64,000 nucleotides of DNA. It comes from Roseiarcus sp963770035. Its GTDB lineage: Bacteria; Pseudomonadota; Alphaproteobacteria; Rhizobiales; Beijerinckiaceae. The notes under the pieces are model-generated. The model saw only the letters and a list, made by a program, of their open reading frames with translations. It was not told the DNA's origin and did not search any database. The stretch is taken from the NCBI GenBank assembly GCA_963770035.1, contig CAVYON010000053.1, forward strand, positions 124,001 through 188,000. Direction: 5' to 3'. Numbering within the stretch: position 1 is the first letter of the stretch; each line of letters begins with the position of its first letter. Both the position numbers and the translations under genes were made by a program. Of the stretch, positions 48,461-59,180 are shown piece after piece.

Positions 48461-48820
48461 ATGCTCGAACGAATGCACGACGGTCCGAGCCGCGCGCTTG
48501 CGCTCGAGGCCAGCGGGACGGTCATGGCGGGCGACATCGACGCCGCGGTCGAGGCCGCGCTCGGATCGAAGGCCGCGGTCGGCCTCGTGATCGTCATCAG
48601 CCAGGATTTCGACGGCTATCTGGCCGAACTGGCGCGCGGTCTGAAAAGCGTTGCGCTGGCGCACAAAGCCATCGTCCGTATCGCCGTCGTCGCCGACCCC
48701 GGCCAGATCGAGGAGGCCAGGCTCATCGGCTGGGACGAAGCGCCGGTTCCGATCCGGCTCTTTCCGATGAGCGAACGCCGGGGGGCCTTCGATTGGGCCG
48801 ACGCCGCCGGGCGCGAATAG
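48461..48820 (+). CDS. SpoIIAA-like (STAS-related) protein
   Basis: A 119-residue protein similar to the SpoIIAA-like family, a STAS-type fold. It has LALEASGTVMAGDIDAAVEAALG, VGLVIVISQDFDGYLAELARGLK, and IVRIAVVADPGQIEEARLIGWDEAPVPIRLFP. The acidic fold-core serine of true anti-anti-sigma factors is not evident. The ATG at 48461 follows GGGAGAGGGATGG. Function not known; it may bind small molecules or lipids. Confidence 0.7.
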   Translation: MLERMHDGPSRALALEASGTVMAGDIDAAVEAALGSKAAVGLVIVISQDFDGYLAELARGLKSVALAHKAIVRIAVVADPGQIEEARLIGWDEAPVPIRLFPMSERRGAFDWADAAGRE

Positions 48821-48840
48821 AGCATCCTGGAGCCGCGTGA

Positions 48841-49950
48841 TCACCGCGCAGGCGCGCTCCTCGCGTGCTCTTCGACGCGCTGGCCGAGGTCCGCGCAATT
48901 TCGGCTGAGCTGCTCGAGCGCGAAGCCGAGCGCAAACAGCCGCTCGAGCTCCGGAATTTGCAGGGCGCGCGACAAGCCCTCGCGGCGGATCGAGGCGATC
49001 TCGGCTTCGTAGGCATCGAGCGCGGCCGTCGCCGGAGCGAATGGGGGAGCAGGCGCGCGGAGCCTTAGCGCCGCGGCCGAGCCCGTGAGGAACGCCGCCG
49101 CGTCGGCGCCGAACCGGGTCAGCGGTGGGTCGAGGCGACCGGCAATCGAGTCGGGGAAGGTCGCGTCCGTCGCGCGGCCAAGGATATCGAAATCGTGCAG
49201 AATCCGCTGCAGGGTGCGCGCCAGCGGCGCAGGATCGGCGGCATGGGCAAAGGTGACGATGCGCTCGCGCCGGGTTTCGTCAACGAGCGCATCGAGCGAC
49301 CTCACTGCGGCGGAGAGCGCGTTCTGCGCCGGCGCTACGATCTTTGGGTCGGCGGGCTGGGAGACCCCTGCGAGCAGCCTCGGAAGAAGTTCCGCCATCT
49401 GCTCAACGATTCCGCTCGCGGCGTCGAGCCCCAGCCCCCGGGCGCGCTCTGGAAACACCAGGAGAGAGACGATAACCGCGACGCCGCCGCCGATTGCGAC
49501 CTCGAACACGCGCGTGGCCGCCGAAGCGATCGGGCTTTCGCCGAGCTGGGCGCCGATCAGCAGCACCAGCACCGCCGAGAACGGCGCGACCCGGAAGCTC
49601 GGCGACATCGCCGCCGCCACGGCCATCGGGCCGACCGCAAGGGCGAGGACGAGCGCCTGGGACGCCGGCGTCGCATGAGGGATCGCGAGGCCGATCGCGG
49701 CGGCGTAGAGGACGCCGCCGGTCGTGCCGATGTTGTATTCAATCGTGGCGCGCAGCGAGCCGCCGATGCTCACCTGGCTGACGACGATGGCCGTCAGCAC
49801 CGACCACAGCCCCTGCAACGGGAAGTTCAGGCTCCGCGCCGCCACGAACGCCGCAACGCCCGTGACCGTGACACGCAGGCCGTAGCGCAGGTGCGGCTGC
49901 AAGGGTCGGAGCCAGTCGAGGACGGCGCGCGTCGACCCGGACGGGGCCAT
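48841..49950 (-). CDS. FUSC-family inner-membrane protein
   Basis: A 369-residue protein with about six N-terminal membrane helices (residues 20-170, such as LRYGLRVTVTGVAAFVAARSL and LQGLWSVLTAIVVSQVSIGGSL) followed by a cytoplasmic helical part. This is the half-length version of the fusaric-acid-resistance/aromatic-acid-exporter family, known in efflux of aromatic acids. No membrane fusion protein or outer-membrane channel is adjacent. It ends about 20 bp from the SpoIIAA-like stop and starts 11 bp after the SDR gene on the same strand, so the SDR and FUSC genes are probably cotranscribed. Confidence 0.82.
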   Translation of the reverse strand: MAPSGSTRAVLDWLRPLQPHLRYGLRVTVTGVAAFVAARSLNFPLQGLWSVLTAIVVSQVSIGGSLRATIEYNIGTTGGVLYAAAIGLAIPHATPASQALVLALAVGPMAVAAAMSPSFRVAPFSAVLVLLIGAQLGESPIASAATRVFEVAIGGGVAVIVSLLVFPERARGLGLDAASGIVEQMAELLPRLLAGVSQPADPKIVAPAQNALSAAVRSLDALVDETRRERIVTFAHAADPAPLARTLQRILHDFDILGRATDATFPDSIAGRLDPPLTRFGADAAAFLTGSAAALRLRAPAPPFAPATAALDAYEAEIASIRREGLSRALQIPELERLFALGFALEQLSRNCADLGQRVEEHARSAPAR

Positions 49951-49960
49951 TGCGGGCGCG

Positions 49961-50710
49961 CTAGCGTCCGCCCGAGACGGTCAGCACGGTGCCGGAGACG
50001 AAGGCCGCGGCGGGGGAGATCAGCAAGGCCGCCGCCTCCGCGATGTCATCCGGCGCGCCGAGCCTGCCGAGCGGCGTCGCGCCGGCGATGCGCTCCCGCG
50101 CACCGGGCTGTGACAGGAAATCGTCTGTCATGTCGGTCTCGATCATTCCGGGCGCGACCGCATTAACCCGAATTCCCTCCGGGCCGACCTCGGTCGCGAA
50201 GCCCTTGGTGAAGCTCTCAACCGCGCCCTTGCTGGCCGGATAAGCCGCAAGCCCTTGGAGGCCGCCAAGCCGCGCGGCGATCGACGAGAGGTTGACGATC
50301 GCGCCGCCCTGTCCTCCACGGCGGGTCGACAGGCGAAGCGCCGCCTCCTTGCAACATAAAATGGTCCCGACCACGTTGACCGCGAAGAGCTTCGCGAGGT
50401 CCGCGGCCTCCTGGTCGACGACCCTGGCGAAGCGGCCCGAACTGCCGGCGTTGTTGACGACGCCGGCGAGCGGCCCGAGCGCTTCGGCCTCCGCGAACAG
50501 GCGCTTCACGGCGTTCGCGTCGGCGACGTCGGCCCGAAACGCGCGCGCCGCGCCGCCGGTCGCCTCGATCGCGGCGACCGTCCCCCCGGCCGCCGCAGCG
50601 TCGGAAGCGGAATTGACCGCGATGGCGTAGCCGTCGGCCGCGAGCCGCGTTGCAATCGCGGCGCCGATGCCGCGCGAACCTCCCGTGACGACGATGACGC
50701 CAAAGCCCAT
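49961..50710 (-). CDS. Short-chain dehydrogenase/reductase
   Basis: A 249-residue SDR with NAD(P) binding motif VTGGSRGIGAAIA, the structural NNAG motif (VVNNAGSSGRFA), the catalytic Ser in VNLSSIAARLG and the YPASKGAVE (YxxxK) active site. AVNSASDA at the end of the second strand, without an acidic residue, suggests NADP(H) preference. It resembles FabG-like 3-oxoacyl reductases; the substrate is unknown. It ends PAAAFVSGTVLTVSGG, typical of the family. Confidence 0.88.
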   Translation of the reverse strand: MGFGVIVVTGGSRGIGAAIATRLAADGYAIAVNSASDAAAAGGTVAAIEATGGAARAFRADVADANAVKRLFAEAEALGPLAGVVNNAGSSGRFARVVDQEAADLAKLFAVNVVGTILCCKEAALRLSTRRGGQGGAIVNLSSIAARLGGLQGLAAYPASKGAVESFTKGFATEVGPEGIRVNAVAPGMIETDMTDDFLSQPGARERIAGATPLGRLGAPDDIAEAAALLISPAAAFVSGTVLTVSGGR

Positions 50711-50776
50711 GTGCTCGTCCTTTCCGGCCCGCCGGCTTCCGGGCTACAGACGACCGCCGCCTCCGTCAATCGCAGC

Positions 50777-50838
50777 GGCGGCGTCACGGCTTCAGCCGCC
50801 AGCCGATGTGAAAGATCCAGACCGGGGATCGCGGGCAA
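50777..50838. repeat. Direct-repeat copy A: orphan 3' end of an ABC-2 permease gene
   Basis: The 62 bases starting GGCGGCGTCACGGCTTCAGC match the last 21 codons of the permease gene and the bases around its stop (copy B, 51465-51526). On the minus strand it would encode VWIFHIGWRLKP then stop. No permease body precedes it. Confidence 0.75.
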
Positions 50839-51196
50839 GGCGAGGATCAGATTGCGGCGACGCGAATTAGACCTTCTCGCCGTCCCCGACGATCCCTATT
50901 TTGACGCAATCGAGTTCCTTCTGACCAACCTGGAGAAAGATGCTCCCTGGCCGCGCCGGCCTCGGCTTTGGCCGGGCATCGGGGGGAATAGCCGCCGCGC
51001 AACGCTAATAGTCAAAGAATCCGGCCTTGCGGAGAAGATGATGCGTCGCCTTAGCGGTCTGGCAACGCTCCGGCGATAGCATGACGCGCGCTGGCTGAGC
51101 TTTTCCCGCTCGACGGCTCGCCGGCCGCCGTTGCACTTGCCTTAGGGGAGGTGCGGCGGCGCTTGCGGCGGCAGCCGCTCGGACAGTGAGCTCAAA

Positions 51197-51391
51197 ATGC
51201 ATTACCATATCGAGTTTCTTGACGGCCTAAACACCATCGTCCGAATGATGCACACGATCGCGGAAAACCCGGCGATCGCGTTTCGGCTTGTCGTCGAAAA
51301 AGGCTGGCCGCATGGCGCCATGACGGCGCACGTTATCGACAGCTATGGGCAACTTACTATCTTCAAGCCTCAGGTCACGTCCAGGCCCTGA
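51197..51391 (+). CDS. Small hypothetical protein
   Basis: A possible 64-residue protein, MHYHIEFLDGLNTIV to the stop at 51391. It has no family I recognise. The composition looks protein-like and balanced, unlike the shadow frames around it. No strong ribosome-binding site is seen. Could also be chance. Confidence 0.35.
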   Translation: MHYHIEFLDGLNTIVRMMHTIAENPAIAFRLVVEKGWPHGAMTAHVIDSYGQLTIFKPQVTSRP

Positions 51392-51464
51392 GGGTGCGGA
51401 TACACGCATGACCGTATCGGTAGATCGTCGGCCGCCCAGCAAAACGGATTTGAGCGGGCGTCAT

Positions 51465-51526
51465 GGCGGCGTCACGGCTTCAGCCGCCAGCCGGTGTGAA
51501 AGATCCAAACCAGGACCGCGAGGCAG
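51465..51526. repeat. Direct-repeat copy B: 3' end of the ABC-2 permease gene
   Basis: The genuine permease terminus that matches copy A with a few substitutions over about 50-62 bases (for example CCGGTGTGAAAG versus CCGATGTGAAAG). Confidence 0.75.
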
Positions 51527-52238
51527 ACGGCGATGAAGGCGGCGGTGAAGCCGAGGCTCGTCAAAATGCTGACGTCGCCCCGGCCGTAAAAGCTCCAGCG
51601 GAAGCCGCTGACCAGGTAGACGACCGGATTGAACAGGCTCACTCCGCGCCAGAACGGCGGCAGCATGTCGATCGAATAGAAGGCGCCGCCGAGAAATGTC
51701 AGCGGCGTCACGATCAGTGCGGGGATGATCGCGAGCTGCTCGAAGGTACGCGCCCAGATGCCGACGATGAAGCCGAACAGGCTGAAGGCGACGGAAGTCA
51801 GGATCAGGAAGGCGACCATCGACAGGGGATGATCGATTCGCACGCTGACGAACAGGGTTGCGGTCGCCAGGATAACGAGACCGATGAAGACGGACTTGGT
51901 CGCCGCGGCCCCGACATAGGCCGCGACCGCCTCGAGCGCGGACAAGGGCGCCGACAGAATCTCGAAGATCGTGCCGGTGAACTTGGGGAAGTAGATCCCG
52001 ATCGCAGCATTGGAGATGCTTTGGGTCAGGAGCGACAGCATGATCAGGCCCGGCACGATGAAGGCGCCATAGCCCACGCCATCCACCTCGTGGATACGCG
52101 AGCCGATCGCCCCGCCGAACACGACAAAATAGAGCGCGGTGGTGATGACCGGCGTCGCCACGCTCTGCCAGAAGGTGCGCACCGTGCGCGACAGTTCGTA
52201 GCGGTAGATCGCCCATACGCCGCCGGGATTGAACGCCC

Positions 52239-52242
<4 letters not shown>
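51472..52242 (-). CDS. ABC-2 type transporter permease
   Basis: A 256-residue permease with six membrane helices. The start is ATG at 52242 (MRAFNPGGVWAIYRYELSRT), overlapping the ATPase stop by 4 bp. The family signature VTPLTFLGGAFYSIDMLPPF, then LFNPVVYLVSGFRW, places it in the ABC-2/YadH group. Together with the ATPase upstream it makes a heterotypic exporter for an unknown substrate. Its last codons are duplicated 688 bp downstream. Confidence 0.92.
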
Positions 52243-53165
<923 letters not shown>

Positions 53166-53278
53166 GACGGACGCTCCCCCTAGCGGCTGAAGCGGTCCCT
53201 GCTTATGGCGACCCGGCCGCAAGCCCTATGTAGGGGGCCAAGCCGCGCGCGTCGACCCGGGCGCGTTGATCGGCGCCT

Positions 53279-53602
53279 TTAGAATCCGACCGGCACGAAG
53301 AAGCAGTAGACCGTCGACTGCTGGCCATCGCCGTCGTCGCGGTAGAAGATCCAGTAGTCGCCGTCCTGGCTCGGAAGCGCTTCCCGGGCGGGAATCCGGT
53401 AGCGATAACCATCGACCACGTAATAGTCGTCCGAGACGCGGTGAACCTGATCGGGGCGAAGGTGATGGACGTCCTCCGGTCCGCAGCACGCGGCCTTGAC
53501 CCAGCCCGGCACTGCTTTGCCGTTGGCCCAGACGTCATGGGCGGCGGCCGGGCGTCCCCATAGGCTGCAAGACATAGCGAGAATAACGACGGCAAGCCTC
53601 AT
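53279..53602 (-). CDS. Small secreted protein with CCGPED motif
   Basis: A 107-residue protein with a signal peptide (MRLAVVILAMSCSLWGRPAAA, cut before HDVWANG). The mature part has an adjacent Cys pair, VKAACCGPEDVHHL, and the aromatic end QSTVYCFFVPVGF. I know no function; similar small secreted proteins occur in alphaproteobacteria. The Cys pair with nearby His could bind metal, but that is a guess. Confidence 0.75.
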   Translation of the reverse strand: MRLAVVILAMSCSLWGRPAAAHDVWANGKAVPGWVKAACCGPEDVHHLRPDQVHRVSDDYYVVDGYRYRIPAREALPSQDGDYWIFYRDDGDGQQSTVYCFFVPVGF

Positions 53603-53879
53603 GTCCGCTCCGGTTCACCAGCCAGAAATCGGTCGTCCCCGCTTGCCCACCGAGAACGGGGATAGTGTTTTAGCGATCCATCGGGGCGAAACAATGGAAC
53701 CATCTTTCCCTGTGTTCGCCACAAACGTCGAAGGGCGCGCCATTCCGACCCGCGCTGTCTGTTCAATTGCCGCTGTTCGCATCGTAAACGGACCGGCGCG
53801 GGCGTAGCCGAGGCCCAACACCGGCGCCTGGCAAATCCGCGCCTTGCCCCGAACTCAGAGCGCGCGCTAACCCCAAGCC

Positions 53880-56174
53880 ATGGCCAAAGCCGCTCCTCCT
53901 CCCCCGCCGCCGCCCTCGGCGCCGATCGACGTCAGCCTGCGCGACGCGCTGGAAGAGCGCTATCTCGCCTACGCGCTCTCCACCATCATGGGCCGGGCGC
54001 TCCCGGACGCGCGCGACGGCCTCAAACCGGTTCATCGCCGCATCCTCTATGGCATGCATATCCTCAGGCTCGACCCCGGCTCGGCATTCAAGAAATGTGC
54101 CAAGATCGTCGGCGACGTGATGGGCTCGTTCCATCCGCACGGCGACCAGGCGATCTACGAGGCGCTGGTGCGGCTCGCCCAGGATTTCGCCTCGCGCTAC
54201 CCGCTGATCGAGGGCCAGGGCAATTTCGGCAACATCGACGGGGATAACGCGGCCGCCTACCGCTACACCGAAGCGCGCATGACCGATGTCGCGCGCCTCC
54301 TGATGGAGGGGGTCGAGGAGGACTCGGTCGACTGGCGCGACAACTACTCGGGCGACGCCAAAGAGCCGATCGTCATGCCGGCGGCCGTGCCGAACCTGCT
54401 CGCCAACGGCGCCCAGGGCATCGCGGTCGGAATGGCGACGTCGATCCCGCCGCACAACATCGCCGAGCTTTGCGACGCGGCGCTCTATCTCATCGCCCAT
54501 CCGGGCGCCGAGACCGAGGCGCTGACCCAATTCGTGCTGGGGCCCGACTTTCCGACCGGCGGCGTCGTCATCGACGACAAGCCCGCAATCGTCGAGACCT
54601 ACCGCACCGGCCGCGGCGGCTTCCGCCTGCGCGCCCGCTGGGAGAAGGAGGACGCCGGCCGAGGCGGCTGGACGGCGATCGTCACCGAGATCCCCTACGG
54701 CGTGCAGAAGTCGCGCCTGATCGAGCAGATCGCCAATCTCCTGAACGACAAGAAGCTGCCGCTGCTGGCCGACGTGCGCGACGAGTCGACCGAGGACGTC
54801 CGCATCGTGCTCGAGCCGAAGAGCCGCGCCGTCGAGCCCGAGACGCTGATGGAATCGCTCTTCCGGCTGACCGAGCTCGAGACGCGCATTCCCGTCAACA
54901 TGAACGTGCTGGTCGACGGCGTCACGCCGCGGGTGGTCTCGCTCGGCGAGGCGCTGCAGCAATGGCTCGACCATCGCCGGGTGGTTCTGGTGCGCCGCTC
55001 GCGCCACCGGCTCGCCGCGATCGACAAGCGGCTCGAGCTCCTGGCCGGAATGATCGTCGTCTTCCTCAACCTCGACGAGGTGATCCGGATCGTGCGCGAG
55101 GAGGACGACCCGAAGGAGGCGCTGAAGCTCCGCTTCGCCCTGACCGAGAACCAGGTTGTCTACGTGCTCGACACGCGGCTCCGAAGCCTGCGCCGGCTCG
55201 AGGAGATGGCGCTCCGCAAGGAGCAGACCGATCTCGTTGAAGAGAAGGCGTCGATCGAGTCGCTGCTCGGAAACGACCGCAAGCAATGGCAGATGATCGC
55301 GGTCGAGGTCCGCGACGTGAAGAAGAAGTTCGGACCGGACACCAAGCTCGGCAAGCGCCGCACCCATTTCGCCGCCGCGCCCGAGGTCATCGTGTCGGAC
55401 CTCGCGGAGGCGCTGATCGAGCGCGAGCCGCTGACCGTCGTCGTGTCCGAGAAGGGCTGGATCCGTGCGCTCAAAGGCCAGGTCGCCGACCTTTCGTCGC
55501 TGGCGTTCAAGGGCGACGACAGTTTGAAGATTTGGTTTTTCGCCGAGACGACCTCTAAGATCCTGTTCCTCACGAGCGACGGCAAGGTGTTCACGCTCGA
55601 CGCCGCAAAGCTGCCGGGCGGGCGAGGGCAGGGCGAGCCGATCCGGCTCATGGCCGACCTCGACGAGGGCGCCGCGATCGTCGCCGTCTGGGCCCATGCG
55701 CCGGGGACCAAGCGGCTGATCGTCGCCTCCGACGCCAATGGCTTCGTGGTCGCCGAGGACGACCTGATCTCCTCGACCCGCAAGGGCCGGGCCGTGCTCA
55801 ATGTCGGCGACAAGGTGACCGCTTCCCTGGTCGTCCCGGCGGCGGGCGATCATGTCGCGGTCATCGGTGAGAACCGCAAGCTCCTGGTGTTCCCGATTGC
55901 GCAGCTGGCCGAGATGGGACGCGGCAAGGGCACCCGGCTGCAACGCTACAAGGACGGCGGCATTGCCGACGCAAGGGTGTTCGCCATCGCCGATGGGCTG
56001 ACCTGGCGCGACTCGGCCGGCCGAACCTTCACCGTCGCCATGCCGGAACTCAAGGAATGGATCGGCAACCGCGCCGAAGTCCGGCCGCCTGCCGCCCAAG
56101 GGGTTCCCGAAGAGCAACCGGTTCGACGGGTAGGCGGCTCCGGACGGCCGGCGCCGCGGACCGCGGTTTTCTGA
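53880..56174 (+). CDS. parC: DNA topoisomerase IV subunit A
   Basis: A 764-residue type IIA topoisomerase subunit that cuts and rejoins DNA to decatenate daughter chromosomes. ARDGLKPVHRRILYGM and the DNA gate VMGSFHPHGDQAIYEALVRLAQ are clear; the catalytic Tyr is in YRYTEAR at about residue 129. The C-terminal part is a beta-pinwheel without the GyrA box, which favours ParC over GyrA. The N-terminus begins with a proline run (AAPPPPPPPSAP). The ATG at 53880 follows CCCCAAGCC; there is no strong ribosome-binding site. parE is not in the window. Confidence 0.96.
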   Translation: MAKAAPPPPPPPSAPIDVSLRDALEERYLAYALSTIMGRALPDARDGLKPVHRRILYGMHILRLDPGSAFKKCAKIVGDVMGSFHPHGDQAIYEALVRLAQDFASRYPLIEGQGNFGNIDGDNAAAYRYTEARMTDVARLLMEGVEEDSVDWRDNYSGDAKEPIVMPAAVPNLLANGAQGIAVGMATSIPPHNIAELCDAALYLIAHPGAETEALTQFVLGPDFPTGGVVIDDKPAIVETYRTGRGGFRLRARWEKEDAGRGGWTAIVTEIPYGVQKSRLIEQIANLLNDKKLPLLADVRDESTEDVRIVLEPKSRAVEPETLMESLFRLTELETRIPVNMNVLVDGVTPRVVSLGEALQQWLDHRRVVLVRRSRHRLAAIDKRLELLAGMIVVFLNLDEVIRIVREEDDPKEALKLRFALTENQVVYVLDTRLRSLRRLEEMALRKEQTDLVEEKASIESLLGNDRKQWQMIAVEVRDVKKKFGPDTKLGKRRTHFAAAPEVIVSDLAEALIEREPLTVVVSEKGWIRALKGQVADLSSLAFKGDDSLKIWFFAETTSKILFLTSDGKVFTLDAAKLPGGRGQGEPIRLMADLDEGAAIVAVWAHAPGTKRLIVASDANGFVVAEDDLISSTRKGRAVLNVGDKVTASLVVPAAGDHVAVIGENRKLLVFPIAQLAEMGRGKGTRLQRYKDGGIADARVFAIADGLTWRDSAGRTFTVAMPELKEWIGNRAEVRPPAAQGVPEEQPVRRVGGSGRPAPRTAVF

Positions 56175-56188
56175 CGAGAGTCTAGTTG

Positions 56189-56255
56189 TTTCAATGACTT
56201 ACGCCATGAAACAGCCAATTCCTCGGCGAGGGAGGCAATGATTTCAATGACTTAC
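56189..56255. repeat. Two copies of a 14-bp direct repeat
   Basis: TTTCAATGACTTAC occurs at 56189-56202 and 56242-56255, 53 bases apart, just after parC. The first copy is also in an inverted arrangement, GTTTCA...TGAAAC. Confidence 0.6.
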
Positions 56256-56403
56256 AGGAAAGTTCAAGGTTTTCCGTGGTGGGGATGCGCGGCCGTCGCC
56301 ACGGCGCGGAGGGGGCCAACGGCGCCGCGCCGAAGTCAGCGGCCCGCCGCGGAAGGGGTTCCGGAAGAGCAACAGGTCCGAGGGTAGGGGACGGCGCCCG
56401 CGC

Positions 56404-56457
56404 TGTAGGGCGGGGTCGCCGACCCCGCCGCGGCGCGCTCAACGAGCGCGCCCTACA
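56404..56457. repeat. 54-bp palindromic element with two hairpins
   Basis: Ends TGTAGGGC and GCCCTACA are an 8-bp inverted repeat. Inside are GGCGGGGTC-GCC-GACCCCGCC and GGCGCGCTC-AAC-GAGCGCGCC, two perfect 9-bp stems with 3-base loops. This is the layout of a REP/BIME-type mobile palindrome. Confidence 0.75.
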
Positions 56458-56487
56458 CCGCGGGTCAACGGCCGCGGAACAGGCGGC

Positions 56488-59107
56488 TCACGAACCCGTC
56501 TTTGGCGGCTCGGTGGCGCCAGTCTGCCCGAGCTGTGCCAAGAGCGCGGCGAGGTTCTGGCGCACTTTCACGCTGGTCGGGTGATCAGGCCCGAGGCTCT
56601 TTTCGACGATCGCGAGCGCGCGGCGGTAGAGCGGCTCGGCCTCGGCAAGGCGGTTCGTGGCCTGGAGAAGGAGCGCGAGATTGTTGAGGTGGATCGCCAC
56701 ATTGCGGATGCTCCGGCCCGAGGCTCGTCTCGTCGATTGCAAGCGCGCGGCGGTACAGCGGCTCGGCCTCGCCGGAGCGGTTCGCGGCTCGCAGCAATTC
56801 CGCGAGATTGTTAAGGGCGGCCGCCACCTGTGGGTCGATCTCGCCCCGAGGCTTGTCTCAAAGATCGCGAGCGCGCGGCGGTAGAGCGGCTCGGCCTCTG
56901 CGAGGCGGTTCGTGTCCTGAAGCAGGCTCGCAAGATTGTTGAGGCCGGTCGCCACTTGCGGATGGTCCTGCCCCGAGGCTCGTCTCAAAGATCGCGAGCG
57001 CGCGGCGGAAGAGCGTTTCGGCCTCGCGCGAGGCGGTTCGTGTAGCGCAGCAGCCCGCAAGATTGTTGAGGCGGATCGCTACGTTAGGATGGTCCGGCCC
57101 GTAGCTCGCCTCGGCGATCGCGAGAGCGCGACGATGGAGCGGCTCGGCCTCGTCAAGGCGGTCCGTGTATTGGAGCAGGACCCCGAGATTGTTGAGGTCG
57201 ATCGCCACTTCGGGATGGTCGCCCCGAGGCTCTTTCGTCGAGATGCGAGCGCGCGCCGTAGTAGCGGCTCGGCTTCGGCGTAGCGCGCCTTGGCTTTCGA
57301 CAGGAGTCGCTCACGCTCGGCGAGACAGCCTGCCTTGGTCGGCTCGGCGATCCCCGCTTCGTCTGCGCGGCCCGCCACCGCCAGCGCATGCGGAGCGAGC
57401 GGGTCGAGGACGGGCCAATTTCGCGCGTCCTGCGGTTCGCCCACGAACGCCGCGTTCACCCACGCCAGCGCCTCGCGCAAAGCCTCGGCGCGGCGCTCTT
57501 CGCTCATGGCGCGGCGGGCGAAGTCCTGCACGAGACGATGGACGACCAAGCCCTTCGTCGCGCCGTCCTCGCCCTTGGCCTGCGTGATCAGCGAATAGTC
57601 GGACGAGGCCGGCGCGCGCTTCATAGCGCGTCATATCCGGCCGCTTCGCCGGGAACGGGAACTTCGAACAGCGAATCCGGGATCGGCTCAGGCGCGAAAA
57701 ACGCAAGCCGGTCGAGCAGCCGGCGGCTCTCGGGCGAAAGCCGCTCGACCGAGGTGGCCCAGGTCGTGGCGAGCGTCTTTTCCGTGCCGGTCAGGGTCGC
57801 GTCGGACCACGCGAGCGCCTTCTCCCGGTTCTCGGTCCAGAGTTTCAGGTAGCGGGCAAAGGGGATGCGAAGCTTGGCGATATAGGCGCCCGCCTGTTCG
57901 AGCCCGAGCGCGAGGCCGCCGAGTTCGTGCGGCGATGGCCGCCGCCTGCGCCGCGTCGTCTGCCGCCTCGACCCGCTTGCCGCGCGTTCGTTCGATGAGG
58001 AACCGCGTGGCGGAATCGTCGTCGAGCGCGTCGATTTCGAGGGTTGGCAGCGACGCGGGGAAGTTCGACGCCCGCGCGGTGACGACGACATGCCCGCCTT
58101 TGAGCCGCGGCAGGAGCTTCGACGACTGCCGCGACCGCCTGTTCGTCGTCGACGTTGTCGAGGATCAGGAGCCAGGTCGGATGGGCCTCGAGCCACCGGA
58201 GCACGGCTTCGATCTTGGCGGCGTCCTGCGCGCCTCCTTCTCGGGCAGGTCGAGCACCTCGGCGCTGGCGAGCGCGGCGAGACCCGCATCGAGCGCCGCC
58301 GCGCTCGTCGGCGCGGACGAACAGAAGCGCCGAATACTCGCCCGCGTGCGCCCAGGCGTATTCGATCGCGAGCCGCGTCTTGCCGATGCCGCCGAGCCCG
58401 TGCAGCGCCCGGCCGGCGATCGCCGCGCCCTTGGCGCTCAGAAGCGCCGCGCGCAGCTCGTCGAGCGCCGTCTCGCGCCCGACGAACAATTCGCCGAGCG
58501 ACGCGAACGGCAGGTTGCGCGGCTGGCGAATGGGCTTCGCCGCCGCCTTCACCAGCGCATCGATGACGGCCGAGGCGAAGATCTGCGCGACGAGAGCGTC
58601 AGCGTTGGTGAAGGGCGGGCCGGGATAGCGGTTGATCGCCCGCAAGCACTTGAGATGCCGCGCCTGCGAAGCGCGCGACGCGTCGGTCGGGGCGAAGCCC
58701 GCTCCGCGCACGACGCCCTCCGCCGGCGCGACGATCAGGAGGTCGACGTCGAAGCCGACGGCGAGCCAAGCCTCCCATTGGGTGTAGGTGAGGGTCGCGA
58801 GCGCATCGGGCGGCATTCCCTTCGCGGCGAGCCGCGCCGCGAGCCTCGGGTTTCGCGCGACGAGATCGTCGGCGCTCGATCGCGCCGGGCCCGAGCCCGC
58901 CATCTCGCCGACGAAATGGACGACAGCGTCGCAGCCGGCGATGTACTCTTCCAGCATCGTCAGCGTGTCGCCGCCGAGCGCCTTGAAATCCTCCTGGATT
59001 TTGACCTCGACGTTCGGCCGCGTCAGCTTGCGGCGCAATTCATCCCGATACGTCCCGAACTCGTCCGAGACGCAGGAGAGGAACAGCCTGACGTTCCCAT
59101 CGCCCAT
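56488..59107 (-). pseudogene. DUF4062 - NB-ARC - TPR STAND protein (frameshifted many times)
   Basis: One gene in several frames. The start, ATG at 59107 (MGDGNVRLFLSCVSDEF), opens a DUF4062-type N-terminal domain. NB-ARC follows: Walker A GLGGIGKTRLA, Walker B WLLILDNVDD. The end (about 56540-57270) holds about six 42-residue kinesin-light-chain TPRs with LNNLA and AEPLYRRALAI; the DNA period is 125-128 instead of 126. Breaks are near 58300 (extra G after RADER), 58225, 58110, 57920 and 57625, most explained by an extra base. Such STAND proteins are known signalling or antiphage sensors. Whether this is a decayed gene or heavily miscalled sequence is open; the insertion bias favours some error. 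A truncated copy lies just upstream. Confidence 0.75.
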
Positions 59108-59180
59108 GCCGCCACCATGCGTTGTCAGCCCAGCGATGTAAGCGTGACACGAGGCGGCGCGACGGACAATGCGCCTGCGC

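Larger units (their letters stand above)
50711..51471. other. Accessory insert between SDR and ABC permease genes
   Basis: About 760 bp. At both ends lies a copy of the permease 3' terminus (50777-50838 and 51465-51526). The interior is without clear genes except one small candidate (51197-51391). The structure suggests that a second permease or exporter gene was once here and was deleted, or that the segment arose by duplication. Confidence 0.5.

Noticed and set aside
50711..51079. 122-codon plus-strand frame
   Set aside because: Begins inside the duplicated permease tail and lacks a convincing start; too weak to call.
53763..56117. 784-codon frame opposite parC
   Set aside because: Antisense shadow; parC is unambiguous.
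56540..57270. Tandem DNA repeat of about 126 bp as a satellite or CRISPR
   Set aside because: Explained by TPR units of 42 residues in the STAND gene.
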